Below the pieces are notes generated by a model, which was not told the DNA's origin, did not search any database, and saw only the letters and a list, made by a program, of their open reading frames with translations. Of a DNA stretch of 18,590 bases, positions 15,949 to 18,590 are shown piece after piece. A program made the translations under genes and the position numbers. Within the stretch, counting starts at the first letter, position 1. Each line of letters starts with the position of its first letter. Source of the DNA: Lachnospiraceae bacterium (GTDB lineage: Bacteria > Bacillota > Clostridia > Lachnospirales > Lachnospiraceae); NCBI GenBank assembly GCA_003488445.1, contig DNLO01000161.1, positions 229 to 18,818 of the forward strand, written 5' to 3'.

Positions 15949-16272
15949 ATGAAGATCAATTCCAGGCAAAGGGCATACCTTAAGAGTCTCGCCATGAAGG
16001 AGGAGCCCGTATACCATATCGGCAAGGAATCTCTGACAACAGAGATAGTAAAGGGACTCGACGATGCCATAGCGGCGAGGGAGCTGATAAAAGTAGCCGT
16101 CCTGAAGAACTGTGACGACGATATAAGGGCGATAGCCGAGACAGCCGCTGAGCGTACAAGATCTGTTCTGGTGCAGGTGATAGGACGCAGATTCGTACTC
16201 TACAGGCCTGCAAAGAAGCCCCGGATCTGTCTTCCGGATATTGTATCTCAAAAAAACCGCCCAAAACGCTGA
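15949..16272 (+). CDS. yhbY: YhbY-family CRM-domain RNA-binding protein
   Basis: The 107-residue product is a single CRM domain (about 1-90), as in E. coli YhbY, a small protein linked to large-subunit ribosome assembly. It shows the expected start SRQRAYLKSLAMKEEPVYHI, the GK loop followed by LT, and ELIKVAVLKNC near the centre. VLVQVIGRRFVLYRP corresponds to the family's closing strand. A short basic tail ends in RPKR. The ATG at 15949 is preferred over 15940 because only it has a properly spaced binding site. In many Firmicutes yhbY follows obgE and precedes nadD; here it directly follows the RNase gene instead. It is the last gene before an A/T-rich gap. Confidence 0.93.
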   Translation: MKINSRQRAYLKSLAMKEEPVYHIGKESLTTEIVKGLDDAIAARELIKVAVLKNCDDDIRAIAETAAERTRSVLVQVIGRRFVLYRPAKKPRICLPDIVSQKNRPKR

Positions 16273-16332
16273 TATTTTGTTATTATATAGTGTGGATAAA
16301 AAATAAATTCTATTACAGGGGGAAGATATACA
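16273..16332 (+). promoter_or_regulatory. A/T-rich gap, probable pta promoter region
   Basis: The 60 bases before pta are very A/T-rich and contain -10-like sequences (TATATA at 16284-16289, TATAGT at 16286-16291). No well-spaced -35 is visible. AGGGGGAAG at 16317-16325 is the pta ribosome binding site. I see no strong hairpin with a T-tract, so read-through from yhbY is possible. Confidence 0.35.
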
Positions 16333-17322
16333 ATGCTGTTCGGTTTTGGCGCTATGATAGACAGTCTCAAAAGGAGTCCTAAGACAATAGTTCTTACGGA
16401 GGGTACGGATCCCAGAGTGCTGGAGGCTGCTTCCAGACTTCTGGCCAGCAATTTCCTGAGCCCCATACTCCTGGGAGATCCTGAGGCTATAGCCAATGCG
16501 GCAGAGCATGCCGGCTACAATATAAGAGGTGCTCAGATCATAGAGCCTAAAAGCTATGAGAGGCTCGAGGAGATGGCACAGGAGTTCTACGAACTCAGAA
16601 AGAGCAAGGGTGTGACCATTGAGAAGGCCAGATCCACCATGCTGGAGTACAACTACTTCGGTACCATGCTGGTGAAGATGGGCATAGCCGACTGCCTCCT
16701 TGGCGGAGCCACCTATTCCACTGCAGACACAGTAAGACCGGCACTCCAGATCATCAAGACAAAGCCCGGACATTCCATAGTATCCTCATGCTTTATCCTG
16801 GTACGTCCCGGAGCTACCGGTGAGAACGAAGTCCTGGCAATGGCGGACTGTGCGATCAATATCAAGCCCACCGAGGACGAGCTCGTAGAGATCTGCGGAG
16901 ATACCATCAACTGTGCCAAGCTTTTCGGCGTAGATCCCAAGGTGGCCTTCCTCAGTTATTCCACCTTCCATTCCGGGCACGGAGATGACGTTGACAAGAT
17001 GCGCAACGCCGCCGAGAAGGCAAGGGCCAAATTCCCCGACATACCTATAGAAGGAGAGCTGCAGTTCGATACTGCCGTGTCTCCGAGAGTAGCCAAGCAG
17101 AAGGCACCTACCTCAAAGGTCGCAGGTTATGCCAATACATTCATCTTCCCCGACATCAATGCCGGTAATATCGGCTACAAGATAGCTCAGAGAGTAGGTA
17201 ATTTCGAGGCGTACGGACCGATCCTCATGGGGCTTAATTCTCAGGTGAATGATCTTTCGAGAGGATGTAATGCACTGGAGGTCTACTCCATGGCTATAAT
17301 AACCGCTGCATTAAGCATATAA
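16333..17322 (+). CDS. pta: Phosphate acetyltransferase
   Basis: Pta converts acetyl-CoA and phosphate to acetyl phosphate and CoA, the first step of acetate and ATP formation in anaerobes. The 329-residue product is the short form without the N-terminal regulatory domains of enterobacterial Pta. Diagnostic stretches are TIVLTEGTDPRVLEAA, MLVKMGIADCLLGGATYSTA, SSCFILVRPG, VAFLSYSTFHSGHGDDVDKM, EGELQFDTAVSPRVAKQKAP and NTFIFPDINAGNIGYKIAQR. AGGGGGAAG precedes the ATG at a normal distance. Acetate kinase (ackA), its usual neighbour, is not present in this window. A phosphotransbutyrylase is less likely because the conserved C-terminal segments match Pta closely. Confidence 0.95.
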   Translation: MLFGFGAMIDSLKRSPKTIVLTEGTDPRVLEAASRLLASNFLSPILLGDPEAIANAAEHAGYNIRGAQIIEPKSYERLEEMAQEFYELRKSKGVTIEKARSTMLEYNYFGTMLVKMGIADCLLGGATYSTADTVRPALQIIKTKPGHSIVSSCFILVRPGATGENEVLAMADCAINIKPTEDELVEICGDTINCAKLFGVDPKVAFLSYSTFHSGHGDDVDKMRNAAEKARAKFPDIPIEGELQFDTAVSPRVAKQKAPTSKVAGYANTFIFPDINAGNIGYKIAQRVGNFEAYGPILMGLNSQVNDLSRGCNALEVYSMAIITAALSI

Positions 17323-17323
17323 A

Positions 17324-18205
17324 GTGATCGTCTCACAGTATTTCATAGCCTTTATTTCATTTTCTTTCTTCGGATGGATATATGAGTGTGTCTACTGTAC
17401 CATCGTAGACAAACGCTGGCAGAACCGGGGCTTCCTTTTCGGCCCTGTCTGTCCGATATACGGCATCTCGGTAGTCCTGTCCATGATAGTTTTCGGTCAT
17501 ATGCACATCCCGGGGATAAGCTACGACACTCCCGCCTGGAAGATATTTATCATCTGCGCACTGATGAGCGCCGTCATAGAATATTTCACCTCATATACAC
17601 TGGAGAGGATATTTCATGCTGTCTGGTGGGATTACAGCAATATCATTCTTAATATCAACGGACGCATCTGTCTTCCTGCCACCTGCGGCTTCGGCCTGGC
17701 AGGGATACTGATCGTAAAATACCTCCTGCCTTTCATCTCATCCATCCCCTGGGATGAGCATCAGCTCATAAATGAGACTATGGCTCTGCTCTTTATGCTG
17801 GTATTCGGTGTGGATATAACGCTTACAGTGGCTTCCCTTACGAATATGCTCTCACGCATGGAGACTATGCAGCAGGAGTTCGACAGAAGGATGCAGTCCG
17901 GGTACGAAAAGGCCTCATCTGCACCGGCCACTCTGGTGTCGGCTGCAAAGAACGGTGCGACTAATGCCGTGAATGCAGCGAAAAGCGGGGCCAGCACCGC
18001 GGTCAATGCCGGAAAGGAGCTCACGGATATAGTCACAGGATATGTGAAGAACCTGCCCATCGGTCACGGTCATCATCTGCGCAATATCCGCGGCTTCAGG
18101 TCTGAGAGGACCAGAGGCATCACGAGCAGGATAAGTGATGCGATGAAGGAGCACGGCACCCGCCGCCGCAGGAAAAAGGATACGGATCAGGTGAAAAGCG
18201 CATGA
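17324..18205 (+). CDS. CmpB-family (putative ABC transporter permease, PF06541-like) membrane protein
   Basis: The 293-residue product has about five or six hydrophobic helices in residues 1-180. The N-terminal segment FGWIYECVYCTIVDKRWQNR followed by GFLFGPVCPIYG is characteristic of the CmpB family common in Clostridia, annotated as a putative ABC permease without proof of transport. After a short coiled segment (about 180-195), residues 206-237 form three near-repeats of 11 residues (SAAKNGATNAV, NAAKSGASTAV, then NAGKELTDIV). The last 50 residues are strongly basic (RRRRKK near the end). The start is GTG, one base after the pta stop, with no ribosome binding site, so coupling to pta is likely. 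The gene overlaps the HD gene (ATGA). Confidence 0.82.
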   Translation: MIVSQYFIAFISFSFFGWIYECVYCTIVDKRWQNRGFLFGPVCPIYGISVVLSMIVFGHMHIPGISYDTPAWKIFIICALMSAVIEYFTSYTLERIFHAVWWDYSNIILNINGRICLPATCGFGLAGILIVKYLLPFISSIPWDEHQLINETMALLFMLVFGVDITLTVASLTNMLSRMETMQQEFDRRMQSGYEKASSAPATLVSAAKNGATNAVNAAKSGASTAVNAGKELTDIVTGYVKNLPIGHGHHLRNIRGFRSERTRGITSRISDAMKEHGTRRRRKKDTDQVKSA

Positions 18206-18590
18206 GAAATAAGGCTTTCCGGCTGAACGAAAAGGAATTCAGGCGTTTTGTAAAGATCGCAAAACCTATCGCCGGTGACGAAAAGGTACGCAGGATGAAG
18301 GAATTTATACAACACGGTGACAAATCCACCTATGATCACTGTCTGAGTGTGGCCTATACCGCTTTTCTCATAAACCGCAGGCTCCATATCGGAGCGAAAG
18401 AGGAGAGCCTTGTGAAAGCAGCACTGCTTCATGATTATTTCCTCTATGACTGGCACAGCAAGGGAGACAAGCTTCACGGATATCATCATCCCTCGATCGC
18501 ATCCGCCAATGCAGGATCGGATTTCGACCTTTCCGAACATGAACTGAAGATGATCGAGACACATATGTGGCCGCTGACCCTGATGCATAT
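18202..18590 (+). CDS. HD-domain protein, 3' end cut off by the window
   Basis: The first 129 residues are visible and the reading frame is still open at the window edge. The pattern is that of an HD-superfamily metal-dependent phosphohydrolase: H46 in YDHCLSV, H77-D78 in ALLHDYFLYDWH, a HGYHHP segment at 92-97 and H121 in IETHMWPL. The substrate cannot be predicted; family members cleave phosphate esters or nucleotides. AGGTGA at 18189-18194 lies 7 bases before the ATG. The start overlaps the stop of the CmpB-like gene, so the two are co-expressed. No membrane segment is seen in the visible part. Confidence 0.85.
   Translation, partial: MRNKAFRLNEKEFRRFVKIAKPIAGDEKVRRMKEFIQHGDKSTYDHCLSVAYTAFLINRRLHIGAKEESLVKAALLHDYFLYDWHSKGDKLHGYHHPSIASANAGSDFDLSEHELKMIETHMWPLTLMH

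Noticed and set aside
16262-16279. CAAAA...TTTTG inverted repeat after yhbY as a terminator
   Set aside because: It has five A/T-rich pairs, no GC stem and no following T-tract. It is likely chance in an A/T-rich gap.
15883-16773. 296-codon open frame on the opposite strand covering the end of rng, yhbY and the start of pta
   Set aside because: It crosses three recognised genes on the other strand, has a Cys/His/Ser-rich composition typical of antisense frames and no known motif.

Overview
The window reads as a chromosomal segment from a Gram-positive anaerobe of the Clostridia, most likely Lachnospiraceae or a close relative. The reasons are strong AGGAGG-type ribosome binding sites, very short or overlapping gene junctions, a separate-type HisZ plus short-form HisG, the paired radical SAM/DUF2344 genes next to an RNase E/G gene, a CmpB-like membrane protein, and heavy use of ATA and AGA/AGG codons at roughly balanced GC. 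The genus cannot be told from this sequence alone. I found no rRNA, tRNA, CRISPR array, insertion sequence or phage gene.

Left part (1-6209, + strand): pheT (phenylalanyl-tRNA synthetase beta) overlaps queA (queuosine tRNA modification). A large three-part protein follows: a MATE-type 12-helix transporter fused to an RsbW/GHKL-like ATPase domain and a C-terminal HD hydrolase-like domain. This protein is the most unusual object in the window. A converging gene (6244-7119, - strand) encodes a membrane-anchored ComEC-type metallo-beta-lactamase-fold hydrolase.

Middle part (7120-12148): a divergent promoter region separates the hydrolase gene from a compact histidine operon of four genes. They are a HisZ-HisG fusion (step 1), HisD (last two oxidations), HisB dehydratase, and a HisIE (steps 2-3) carrying an N-terminal HisF-like barrel that has lost its first catalytic aspartate. 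No hisC, hisH, hisA, genuine hisF or histidinol-phosphatase gene is present here, so those steps must be encoded elsewhere. The first gene has no ribosome binding site and an extended -10 element about 10 bases before its ATG, so its message may be leaderless.

Right part (12156-18590): a TIGR03960-type radical SAM protein, its DUF2344 partner, an RNase E/G-type nuclease that lacks the usual zinc-link tail, and a YhbY-type CRM RNA-binding protein form a tightly packed translation/RNA block that may continue the his transcript. After an A/T-rich gap come pta (phosphotransacetylase), a CmpB-family membrane protein with an 11-residue-repeat amphipathic stretch and a basic tail, and an HD-domain protein cut off by the end of the window. 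All intergenic stretches are shorter than 300 bases; the largest is the 147-base divergent region.
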